This document shows positions 1 to 6,483 of a stretch of 11,157 nt of DNA, one piece after another. Made by a program: the position numbers and the translations under genes. The DNA lies in the NCBI GenBank assembly GCA_958447445.1, contig CAUDAE010000059.1:1-11157 (forward strand), read 5' to 3'. Below the pieces are notes generated by a model that was not told where the DNA came from, made no database searches, and worked only from the letters and a program-made list of their open reading frames with translations. The first letter of the stretch is position 1. The number at the start of each line of letters is the position of its first letter. Origin of the DNA: an uncultured Collinsella sp. (GTDB lineage Bacteria; Actinomycetota; Coriobacteriia; Coriobacteriales; Coriobacteriaceae).

Positions 1-10
1 TGCAAACTTC

Positions 11-87
<77 letters not shown>

Positions 88-98
88 AAGCTTATGTT

Positions 99-123
99 TG
101 TTGCTCTGCTCTCGCTCGCAACA
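99..123 (-). other. Small inverted repeat in tRNA-Pro leader
   Basis: The six bases TGTTGC (118-123 on the minus strand) are perfectly complementary to GCAACA (99-104), with 13 purine-rich bases between them. No T-run follows, so it does not look like an intrinsic terminator. If the promoter call is right, the hairpin forms at the very 5' end of the tRNA precursor, upstream of the RNase P cut at 87/88. A 6-bp repeat in 80 bases can arise by chance. Confidence 0.3.
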
Positions 124-129
124 GGGAGT

Positions 130-159
130 ATATTAACCCGAAACTTTACCTTTGTGCAA
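130..159 (-). promoter_or_regulatory. Putative sigma-70-type promoter of tRNA-Pro
   Basis: Reading the minus strand, a TTGCAC -35 box (154-159) is followed after 18 bases by a TAATAT -10-like box (130-135) in the most AT-rich stretch of the window. Transcription would start near 123, leaving a leader of about 36 bases before the mature tRNA 5' end at 87. A better -10 match, TATACT (127-132), sits at the same place but would be 21 bases from the -35 box. The promoter starts only about 8 bases after the coaBC stop codon. The call rests on box similarity and position alone. Confidence 0.5.
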
Positions 160-167
160 GAACTTTT

Positions 168-1385
168 TTAAATATTTTGAAGCAAGTCTAAAATTGTATC
201 TGCGAGCTGGGGTTTTGTTAGCACGGGAAGTTCTTGCGTACCCGCTGTGCTCACGATCCAAGCCTTGTTGGTATCGGTTCCAAAGCCCGAATCGGCGCGC
301 GAGACATCGTTGGCGATAATCGCATCGCAGCCCTTGCGGGCAAGTTTGCGCTCAGCGTACTTCACGACGTTATCGGTCTCGGCTGCAAATCCGATCACGC
401 ACCGCTCTCCCTTTTGGCGCGAAAGCTCGGCCAAAATATCGACCGTCTCGACGAGTTCGATGCGATCCAAGCGTTCGTTGGCCTTTTTGAGTTTATGGTC
501 GGCAGGGGCAGCGGGTGTGTAGTCGGCGACGGCGGCCGCGCAAATGGCCGCATCGGCCGTCTGGAAGGCGCCCAGCGCCGCCTGCAGCATCTCTGCGGCG
601 GTCTGCACGCGCACGCACTCCACGCCGCGACCCACGTCGAGTGACGTCGGCCCCAGCACGAGCGTGACCGCAGCGCCGCGGCGTACGGCCTCCCCTGCCA
701 GTGCGATGCCCATCTTGCCCGAAGACCGGTTGCCGATAAAGCGCACCGGATCGATCGGCTCGTGCGTAGGACCGGCGGTGATCACGATGCGCTTGCCTGC
801 AAGGTCCTGGGGCGCGGGGTTGAGCACCTCGCAGATGGCCTCGACGATGTCCTCGGGCTCGCTCATGCGTCCCGTGTCAACGTCGCCGCAGGCAAGGTAG
901 CCACTGCCGGGCCCCACCACATGGACGCCGCGGTCGCGCAGCGTGGCCATATTGGCCTGCGTCGCCGGCGCCTTCCACATGCCATTGTTCATGGCCGGCG
1001 CGGTCACAATGGGTCGCGGCGTGGCGAGCAGCGTCGTGGAGATGAGGTCATCGGCGATTCCGTTGGCCATCTTGGCGATGATATTGGCCGTCGCGGGTGC
1101 CACGACCACCAGGTCGGGCTCCTGCGCCAGCGAGATATGGTGGATGGGGTCGGAGGGATCGTCGAACAGACCTACCGCGACCGGCTCATTGGTGAGCGCG
1201 CGGAAGGTGAGCGGGCCCACAAACTCCGTAGCATGCTCGCTCATAACGACCTTGACGCGTGCGCCGCGCTTTTGCAGCAGGCGCACGATATTGCACGACT
1301 TATAGGCGGCGATCCCGCCGGTAATGCCCAGCAGGATCGTTTTTCCCTCAAGTTGCATTGAATTGTTGGGTGCCGCCGTCATCAT
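168..1385 (-). CDS. coaBC: Bifunctional phosphopantothenoylcysteine decarboxylase / phosphopantothenate-cysteine ligase
   Basis: This cytoplasmic enzyme catalyses two consecutive steps of coenzyme A synthesis: joining cysteine to 4'-phosphopantothenate (CoaB), then FMN-dependent decarboxylation to 4'-phosphopantetheine (CoaC). The 405 residues match the usual length of the fused protein. The CoaC half (about 12-190) shows the flavin-binding GITGGIAAYK (20-29), the His of IHHISL (His83), the substrate-clamp motif PAMNNGMW (130-137) and the reductive Cys166 in SGYLACG. The CoaB half (about 196-405) begins with ITAGPTHEPIDPVRFIGNRS and contains NRSSGKMG (219-226), AAVADY (284-289) and KLKK (298-301). 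The start follows the zinc-ribbon gene's TAA directly, with AAGGAAG 5 bases upstream inside that gene. A second ATG follows at once, so the first residue is uncertain by one. It is the last protein gene of the operon, and no hairpin-plus-T-run terminator is visible after its stop. Confidence 0.97.
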   Translation of the reverse strand: MMTAAPNNSMQLEGKTILLGITGGIAAYKSCNIVRLLQKRGARVKVVMSEHATEFVGPLTFRALTNEPVAVGLFDDPSDPIHHISLAQEPDLVVVAPATANIIAKMANGIADDLISTTLLATPRPIVTAPAMNNGMWKAPATQANMATLRDRGVHVVGPGSGYLACGDVDTGRMSEPEDIVEAICEVLNPAPQDLAGKRIVITAGPTHEPIDPVRFIGNRSSGKMGIALAGEAVRRGAAVTLVLGPTSLDVGRGVECVRVQTAAEMLQAALGAFQTADAAICAAAVADYTPAAPADHKLKKANERLDRIELVETVDILAELSRQKGERCVIGFAAETDNVVKYAERKLARKGCDAIIANDVSRADSGFGTDTNKAWIVSTAGTQELPVLTKPQLADTILDLLQNI

Positions 1386-2105
1386 TTAAGCTTCCTTGCT
1401 GGGGAGCACGAGCAGGCGGTGGCAATACGGGCAGTGTGTAATCTCACTACCGTCGTGGTTTAGGTCGCTCATGGACGATGCCTGCAGCGCGGTATGGCAG
1501 ACCGTGGGGATGTTGCCCTGAATGGTCTCGACGGCCAGGCCGCGGAACTGCTTGAGCAGGCGCTCGTAATCGGTGAGCACGTCAGTCGGCAGCGTGGCAG
1601 CCAGCGCGGTGCGCTCCTTGGTGGCGGCGTCAATTTGAGCCTGGAGGTCGGCAGCCTTAGCACGAGCGGCCTTGGTATCTGCCTTCACGCCCTCCTCGAA
1701 CTTAGCGATAATGGCCTGCGCGCGAGCCTCGCGGTCGAGCGCCTCCTTATGGGCGACAACGACATCCTTGCGGGTGTGCTCGATCTTGTCCAGTCGCTTC
1801 GCCAGGGTGGCAAGCTCATTCTCCAGGTCCTGCACCTCGCGGTAATCAGAGCCGTCGACGTGACGCTTCTTTGCAGCCTCGATGGCGTTGTTGGTCTGGA
1901 TCTCGGTGGTGTTGAGGTCGTCGAGCTCAATGTCCAGGTCCTTGCGCTGGGCGTAGAGCTTGGTCATCTCGGCCTTGAGCTTCACATAGGTCTTGCGCTT
2001 AGAAGCGAGCTCCTTGAGCTCCGGCATATTGGCAAGTTCGCTCTTGTTGCGGGCGAGCTCCAAATCGATCTGTTGCAGCTTGAGTAGCGTAGCGCCGGCG
2101 CTCAT
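1386..2105 (-). CDS. Coiled-coil zinc-ribbon protein (C4-type, DUF164/CT398-like family)
   Basis: The 239-residue protein has a long charged heptad-rich N-terminal part (about 5-185), predicted as a helical coiled-coil hairpin, and a small C-terminal zinc-ribbon region. This layout matches the family of Chlamydia CT398 and Helicobacter HP0958, whose members act as structural or adaptor proteins; the role here is not known. The second metal pair is intact (CPYC, Cys225 and Cys228). The first knuckle reads IPTVCH, so only Cys203 remains and Pro200 sits where the first Cys normally is; His204 or His229 might substitute as ligand. The start at 2105 is chosen over an in-frame ATG at 2141 because it has AAAGGAG 7 bases upstream and overlaps the Nif3 stop as ATGA, implying coupled translation. 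Pairing with a Nif3 gene is, to my knowledge, common for this family. Confidence 0.88.
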   Translation of the reverse strand: MSAGATLLKLQQIDLELARNKSELANMPELKELASKRKTYVKLKAEMTKLYAQRKDLDIELDDLNTTEIQTNNAIEAAKKRHVDGSDYREVQDLENELATLAKRLDKIEHTRKDVVVAHKEALDREARAQAIIAKFEEGVKADTKAARAKAADLQAQIDAATKERTALAATLPTDVLTDYERLLKQFRGLAVETIQGNIPTVCHTALQASSMSDLNHDGSEITHCPYCHRLLVLPSKEA

Positions 2106-2911
2106 AAGTTCTCTCCTTTTGTCACAGTCCACCATTGGCAAGGGTTCAGTATTTTAATCGTATGACGGGGGTCGACCCCGGCGTCAACTGCAGAGTTCAT
2201 CAAGATATCCACGAACGGCTCCTCGGAGCGGTCGTGGCCGAGCAAGATCACCGGCAGCCCGCGCAAGGCAAGGTCCTGCGCCACGTGGTAGCCCGCCTCG
2301 CCCGTCACGACAACATCTGCGCCTGCGGCAATGGCGAGCTCTCCAAAGTCGCCCAAGGAGCCGCCCAGAATGGCGACGGTGCGGCACGGGTGCTCGGCTT
2401 CGCCCCATACGCGCGGATCGCTGCCAAAGGCCGTGGCGGCACGGTTGGCGAGATTGCGCAGGTTGCAGGCGTCGTGGAGGGTCGCGAGTGCGCCCAGACC
2501 GGTGAGCTCAGGCTCGTCCACATGCTCCAGCGAGCTCATGGGCTCGGCGTCCAGCAGCTCACTCAGACGAACGCGCGCTTCGTGCGAGCGGTCCAGGTTG
2601 GTGTGAAGCGAGATGATGCTCACGCCGCAACGAGCTGCCTCGTACAGCGCAGCACTGCACTGCGGACGCGCGGAATCGGCCGGGCAAAAGGCCTCGGGCG
2701 CTTTGATATAGATGGGATGATGCGTCAGCAGCACGTTGGCACCAGCCTCGAGGGCGCGGTTCACGTTGGCTTCGGTCGCGTCGAGCGCGCAGGCAACACC
2801 GCGGATCTTTGCAGCGGGATCACCCACAGATAGCCCAACATGATCCCAGCCCTCGGCGTCCGCCTTGGGATAGCGCGCCAGCAGCGCACGCTCGAGCTCG
2901 GCGACAATCAT
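2102..2911 (-). CDS. Nif3-like dinuclear metal centre protein (YbgI/YqfO family)
   Basis: The 269 residues carry the scattered metal-binding motifs of the Nif3 family: WDHVGLSVG (22-30), THHP (63-66, two His ligands), HTNLD (103-107), TGEAGYH (203-209) and GHDRSEEP (225-232, with His226 and Glu230). Family members form toroidal hexamers with two metal ions per subunit. Some are annotated as GTP cyclohydrolase I type 2, but the physiological function is unsettled and that name should not be transferred. The length fits the short, YbgI-like form without the inserted domain of Bacillus YqfO. The usual WDNVGL motif reads WDHVGL here. The start overlaps the cysteine desulfurase stop as ATGA and has only a weak upstream SD, so translation is probably coupled; the 3' end overlaps the next gene the same way. 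Confidence 0.93.
   Translation of the reverse strand: MIVAELERALLARYPKADAEGWDHVGLSVGDPAAKIRGVACALDATEANVNRALEAGANVLLTHHPIYIKAPEAFCPADSARPQCSAALYEAARCGVSIISLHTNLDRSHEARVRLSELLDAEPMSSLEHVDEPELTGLGALATLHDACNLRNLANRAATAFGSDPRVWGEAEHPCRTVAILGGSLGDFGELAIAAGADVVVTGEAGYHVAQDLALRGLPVILLGHDRSEEPFVDILMNSAVDAGVDPRHTIKILNPCQWWTVTKGENL
2113..2119 (-). promoter_or_regulatory. Ribosome binding site fixing the zinc-ribbon start
   Basis: AAAGGAG lies 7 bases before the ATG at 2103-2105, inside the last codons of the Nif3 gene. It supports this start rather than the in-frame ATG 36 bases upstream (2141), which would create a longer overlap. Confidence 0.8.
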
Positions 2912-4086
2912 GCGGCACCCACGATCGACAACAGCGTCTGGGCAAAGTCGTCCAGATCGCCCGGGTTCACGCGGTCATCGAAGGAAATACGCAGTGCGCC
3001 CAATGCCTGCTCGCGACCAATGCCCATGGCGCTGAGCACGTGGCTCGGGTCCATGCTGCCGCTCGAGCAAGCCGATCCGGCCGAAACCTCAAAGCCGGCG
3101 GCATCGAGCTTGATGATGAGCTCCTCGGAGTCCATGCCGTCGACGTAGATTGAAACCATACCCGGCAGACGATCTGCCTGCGCATAGTCGCCCATCGTGG
3201 CGTGAATGCGAGGATGGGCCGTAAGCGAGGCGTAGAGCTTATCGGACAGGGCCTGCAGCCTCGCGCGCTCCCGGCCCACATTCGGCAGCAATACGGAAGC
3301 GGCAGCGGCAAAAGCCAGCTGCGTGCGCAGATCCTGCGTACCGGCGCGACGGCCGGCTTCCTGTCCACCGCCAAAGATGCGCGGACGCAGCGGCGTGCGG
3401 CTCTTAAGGTAGAGCGCGCCGGATGCCACAGGGCCGCCGATCTTGTGCGCGGCAACGGTCATGGCATCGACGCCCAGCTCGGTGACATCGAGCGGAATAT
3501 GTAAGTAGCCTTGGATGGCATCGGTATGAAACAAGGCGCCGGCAGCATGTGCGGCGGCGGCCAGCTCTCGGATGGGCTGCACCACGCCGGTCTCGTTGTT
3601 GGCGACCATAATGCTCACGAGCGCCACGTCATCGTCGAGCAGCTCGACAAGCGTGGCAGGCTCAATGTAGCCCGCGCGGCAGGGCTGCACCAGGTCGACG
3701 GTAAAGCCGGCGGCACGCAGCAGCGGCAGGTTGTCCAGAATCGAATCGTGCTCGATGGCCGAAACGATTACACGATCGCGCTTGCGATCGCGCTGACGAG
3801 CGCCCTCGGCAAGACCGAGCAGCGCCAGCTGGTTGGCCTCGGTACCGCCGTTGGTAAGGATGATCTCGGACGGGCGAACGCGTGCGCCAAAGCTACGGGC
3901 GATCTCGCGACGGGCGACTTCCAGGCGTGCGGCGGCCTTGCGGCCAAGCGAGTGCAGCGAGTTGGGGTTGACGCCGGCAAGCTCGCTGTTGTCGTACTCG
4001 CGCTGCGCAAGGAGCGCCTCGGCGCGCATGGGCGTCGAGGCGGCATAATCAAGATTCACGGGTATGCGGTTTTGACCTGCGGTCAT
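2908..4086 (-). CDS. Cysteine desulfurase, NifS/IscS family (PLP-dependent)
   Basis: The enzyme removes sulfur from cysteine, giving alanine and an enzyme persulfide that supplies Fe-S clusters, thiolated tRNA or thio-cofactors. In its 392 residues I see the N-terminal NLDYAASTPM (11-20), GGTEANQLAL for cofactor binding (80-89), IEHDSI with His113, NNETGV (163-168), HTDAIQ with Asp189, the PLP-binding Lys215 in AAHKIGGP, the GGGQE loop (239-243) and persulfide Cys340 in SAGSACSSGS. The fold is class I (NifS/IscS), not SufS. No iscU, nifU, sufU or mnmA gene lies beside it, so the acceptor cannot be named and I give no symbol. The start has AGGAGG 11 bases upstream, a little long, inside the end of rpe. 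The stop overlaps the Nif3 start by 4 bases. Confidence 0.95.
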   Translation of the reverse strand: MTAGQNRIPVNLDYAASTPMRAEALLAQREYDNSELAGVNPNSLHSLGRKAAARLEVARREIARSFGARVRPSEIILTNGGTEANQLALLGLAEGARQRDRKRDRVIVSAIEHDSILDNLPLLRAAGFTVDLVQPCRAGYIEPATLVELLDDDVALVSIMVANNETGVVQPIRELAAAAHAAGALFHTDAIQGYLHIPLDVTELGVDAMTVAAHKIGGPVASGALYLKSRTPLRPRIFGGGQEAGRRAGTQDLRTQLAFAAAASVLLPNVGRERARLQALSDKLYASLTAHPRIHATMGDYAQADRLPGMVSIYVDGMDSEELIIKLDAAGFEVSAGSACSSGSMDPSHVLSAMGIGREQALGALRISFDDRVNPGDLDDFAQTLLSIVGAA

Positions 4087-4092
4087 AAGGGT

Positions 4093-4764
4093 TTATGCCT
4101 CCTGTGCGGCCTCGTTGCCCAGCTTCTGCAGCAGCGCAACCTCGGCGGCGGGATCTTCGGACTTAAATACGGCGGAGCCGGCTACGAGCACGTTGGCGCC
4201 GGCCTTGACGACTTCGGCGATGTTCTTGGAAGAGATTCCGCCATCGACCTCGATCAGGGGCGACACGCCGTGGCGCTCACACATGGCCGTAAGCTCATGC
4301 AGCTTTGCAATGGTGCCCGGGATAAAGCTCTGGCCGCCAAAGCCAGGGTTCACGCTCATCAGCAACACCATATCGACGACGTCGATGATGCTCTCGAGTA
4401 CGCACACGGGGGTGGCGGGGTTGAGCACCACGCCGGCCTTGACGCCGCGCTGCTGCAGATGGGTGAGCGTGCGGTGCAGGTGCGTGGAGGCCTCGTAGTG
4501 CACGGTGATCATGTCGGCACCGGCGTCGGCGTACCAATCGACCGTCTCGTCGGGGTTCGATACCATCAGGTGCGCGTCGACCGGCACATCGGTGGAGCGC
4601 TTGACGGCCTTAAGAATGTCAACACCAAAGGTCAGGTTGCTGGTAAAGTGACCGTCCATGACGTCGAAGTGTACGTAGTCGGCACCGGCGATCTTGTCGA
4701 GCTCGCCCTTGAGGTTGGCCATGTCGGCCGAAAGGACGGACGGAGCGATTTTGATGGAACCCAT
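4093..4764 (-). CDS. rpe: Ribulose-phosphate 3-epimerase
   Basis: It interconverts D-ribulose 5-phosphate and D-xylulose 5-phosphate in the non-oxidative pentose phosphate pathway. The 223-residue protein has the length and motifs of this TIM-barrel metalloenzyme: IAPSVLSAD (6-14), HFDVMDGHF with His32 and catalytic Asp34 (32-40), DAHLMV with metal ligand His65, MSVNPGFGGQSF (136-147) over the phosphate, IEVDGGI with catalytic Asp173, and GANVLVAGSAVF (189-200). All expected active-site residues are present. AAAGG lies 8 bases before the ATG, and the gap from gpsA is 18 bases, the widest inside the operon. The following desulfurase begins 6 bases after its stop. It shares no pathway step with its neighbours beyond central carbon supply. 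Confidence 0.97.
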   Translation of the reverse strand: MGSIKIAPSVLSADMANLKGELDKIAGADYVHFDVMDGHFTSNLTFGVDILKAVKRSTDVPVDAHLMVSNPDETVDWYADAGADMITVHYEASTHLHRTLTHLQQRGVKAGVVLNPATPVCVLESIIDVVDMVLLMSVNPGFGGQSFIPGTIAKLHELTAMCERHGVSPLIEVDGGISSKNIAEVVKAGANVLVAGSAVFKSEDPAAEVALLQKLGNEAAQEA

Positions 4765-4782
4765 GGTAGTAGCCTTTCTGCG

Positions 4783-5790
4783 CTAGTCGGTGAGTCCGTA
4801 GAACTCTTGAGAAGGGACGCGGTCGGTGAGAATCTCGAGCGCCCTATCCAAAGTAACACCGTTGTAGAGCGTTTGCTCCACGGCAAAGGTGAGCGGAATG
4901 TCTACGCCCAGTGAACGGGCGAGCTCGCTGACGCTGCGGGTCGCGACGGCGCCCTCGACCACCATATGCGTGCGTGCCTGGTACTCGTCGAGCGACACGC
5001 CATGGGCGAACTCGTAGCCAAAGGTGCGGTTGCGCGAATGCTCCGAAGTGCAGGTGGCGATAAGGTCGCCCATGCCGGCAAGTCCCATGCAAGTCATGGC
5101 CAGACCGCCGCGGGCGTGCACCAGGCGGCTGATCTCGGCCAGGCCGCGCGTCATGATGAGGGCGAGCGTGTTATCGCCCGCACCGGTACCGGCGGAGATG
5201 CCGCATACGATGGCGATGACATTTTTCATGGCGCCGCAGACTTCGACGCCCGTCATGTCCTGCGACAGGTAGATGCGGAAGGCCGTGGAAAGCAGCAGCT
5301 CCTTAAAGGTCTCCCCCACCTGCTGGTCTTCACTGGCGATGACGGCGGCAGAGAGCCCGCCGCGGCAGATTTCCTCGGCATGGTTGGGGCCCGAGAGTGC
5401 CGCCACGCGCGACTCGTTGCCGATCTCGCTGGCGATGACCTCGCTCATGAGCAGGCCGGACTCGGGCTCGATGCCCTTGGTGAGGCACAGAACCGGCGTC
5501 TCGCCCGCGATGAACGGAGCCGCTTGGTGGCAGACGTCGCGCAGGTGCGTCGAAGGCACGGCAAAGATGATGGCCTCGGCGCCGTCGAGCGCCTGGGCCA
5601 AGTCCGTCGTGGCGACAACGTTTTCCGGCAGCACGTAGTCCACCAGATAGCGGGGGTTGCGGTGCTCGCCGTTAATGCCGGCTGCCGTCTGCTCGCTATG
5701 GGCCCACATGGTCACGCGCTCGGATCGCGCGGCGGCAAGGCCGGCGACGGCGGTTCCCCAGGAGCCGGAGCCAATCAGCGCAACATTCAT
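4783..5790 (-). CDS. gpsA: NAD(P)-dependent glycerol-3-phosphate dehydrogenase
   Basis: It reduces dihydroxyacetone phosphate to sn-glycerol 3-phosphate, the backbone for phospholipids. The 335 residues start with the Rossmann motif GSGSWGTA (7-14), followed by FAVPS (76-80), LTKGIE with Lys105, SGPNHAEEI (133-141) and GVEVCGAMKNVIAI with catalytic Lys189. The C-terminal helical domain holds GLAGMGDLIATCTS (236-249) and HSRNR (251-255), which bind substrate and cofactor. Length and motif spacing are typical. AGGAG lies 6 bases before the ATG, and the gene begins 9 bases after plsY ends. Its product is the direct substrate of the preceding gene's enzyme, a frequent pairing in bacteria. Confidence 0.98.
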   Translation of the reverse strand: MNVALIGSGSWGTAVAGLAAARSERVTMWAHSEQTAAGINGEHRNPRYLVDYVLPENVVATTDLAQALDGAEAIIFAVPSTHLRDVCHQAAPFIAGETPVLCLTKGIEPESGLLMSEVIASEIGNESRVAALSGPNHAEEICRGGLSAAVIASEDQQVGETFKELLLSTAFRIYLSQDMTGVEVCGAMKNVIAIVCGISAGTGAGDNTLALIMTRGLAEISRLVHARGGLAMTCMGLAGMGDLIATCTSEHSRNRTFGYEFAHGVSLDEYQARTHMVVEGAVATRSVSELARSLGVDIPLTFAVEQTLYNGVTLDRALEILTDRVPSQEFYGLTD

Positions 5791-5799
5791 GACTCTCTC

Positions 5800-6483
5800 C
5801 TACTTATCGTCGGGCTCGGTGACGCGCTTGGTAAACGAGAGCTTGGACTCCTTACCCGTCATGAGCTTTTTGATGTTCGCGCGATGGGCCCACACTACGG
5901 TGATGCCGATCATTGCCATGCAAAACTTGAGGCCCAGGCTGCTGTACGGAAAGACCGCGCAGGCGGCGATAGGAAGACCGATGGCCGCGGCAAGCGAGCC
6001 TACCGACACAAACTTGGTGATGGCGACGGCCACGATAAACATGCCCAGCAGCGACAGGCCAATGGGCCAGTACCAGGCAAGAATCACACCCAGGCCCACG
6101 GCGATACCCTTACCGCCGTGGAAGTTAAGGTAGGGCGAGAAGATGTGTCCCCACACGGCAGCCAGGCAGATGACGCCGAGCATCCAATCGCCAGCGGCAC
6201 CGGGAGCCATAATGCTCACAGGGAAGCCGTAGCCCACGCTCGCGATGAGCGGACGGGCGATAAGGACGCAGATGGCGCCCTTAAGGCAGTCGAGCAGCAG
6301 CGTGAGCGCCGCGACCTTGGGGCCGGCGACGCGCAGTGCGTTGGTGGTGCCGATATTGCCGGAGCCCGCCTTGCGAATGTCCGTGTGGTTGAACACGCGG
6401 CCCAGGATCAGGCCAAACGGAATCGCTCCGATAAAGAACGAGACCACGGCGCAGATGGCGGTCAGCAGAATCGGATTAAGCAT
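5800..6483 (-). CDS. plsY: Glycerol-3-phosphate acyltransferase (acyl-phosphate dependent)
   Basis: This integral membrane enzyme transfers an acyl group from acyl-phosphate to glycerol 3-phosphate, giving lysophosphatidic acid. The 227-residue protein is mostly hydrophobic, with segments near 4-27, 54-80, 100-118, 126-158 and 160-200. It has the three PlsY motifs: SGNIGTTNALR (41-51), HGGKGIAVGLG (122-132) and the VSVGSLAAAIGLP region (159-171). The C-terminal HRANIKKLMTGKE (200-212) is also characteristic. The start at 6483 is chosen over an in-frame ATG at 6582 because the protein then begins at the first membrane segment and AAGGAG sits 7 bases upstream; the extra 33 residues would be der shadow sequence. 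It overlaps the 3' end of der by 8 bases. Confidence 0.97.
   Translation of the reverse strand: MLNPILLTAICAVVSFFIGAIPFGLILGRVFNHTDIRKAGSGNIGTTNALRVAGPKVAALTLLLDCLKGAICVLIARPLIASVGYGFPVSIMAPGAAGDWMLGVICLAAVWGHIFSPYLNFHGGKGIAVGLGVILAWYWPIGLSLLGMFIVAVAITKFVSVGSLAAAIGLPIAACAVFPYSSLGLKFCMAMIGITVVWAHRANIKKLMTGKESKLSFTKRVTEPDDK

Noticed and set aside
3511..4914. 467-codon open frame on the plus strand
   Set aside because: Antisense to the desulfurase, rpe and the gpsA end; composition is typical of a shadow frame and there is no domain or convincing ribosome binding site.
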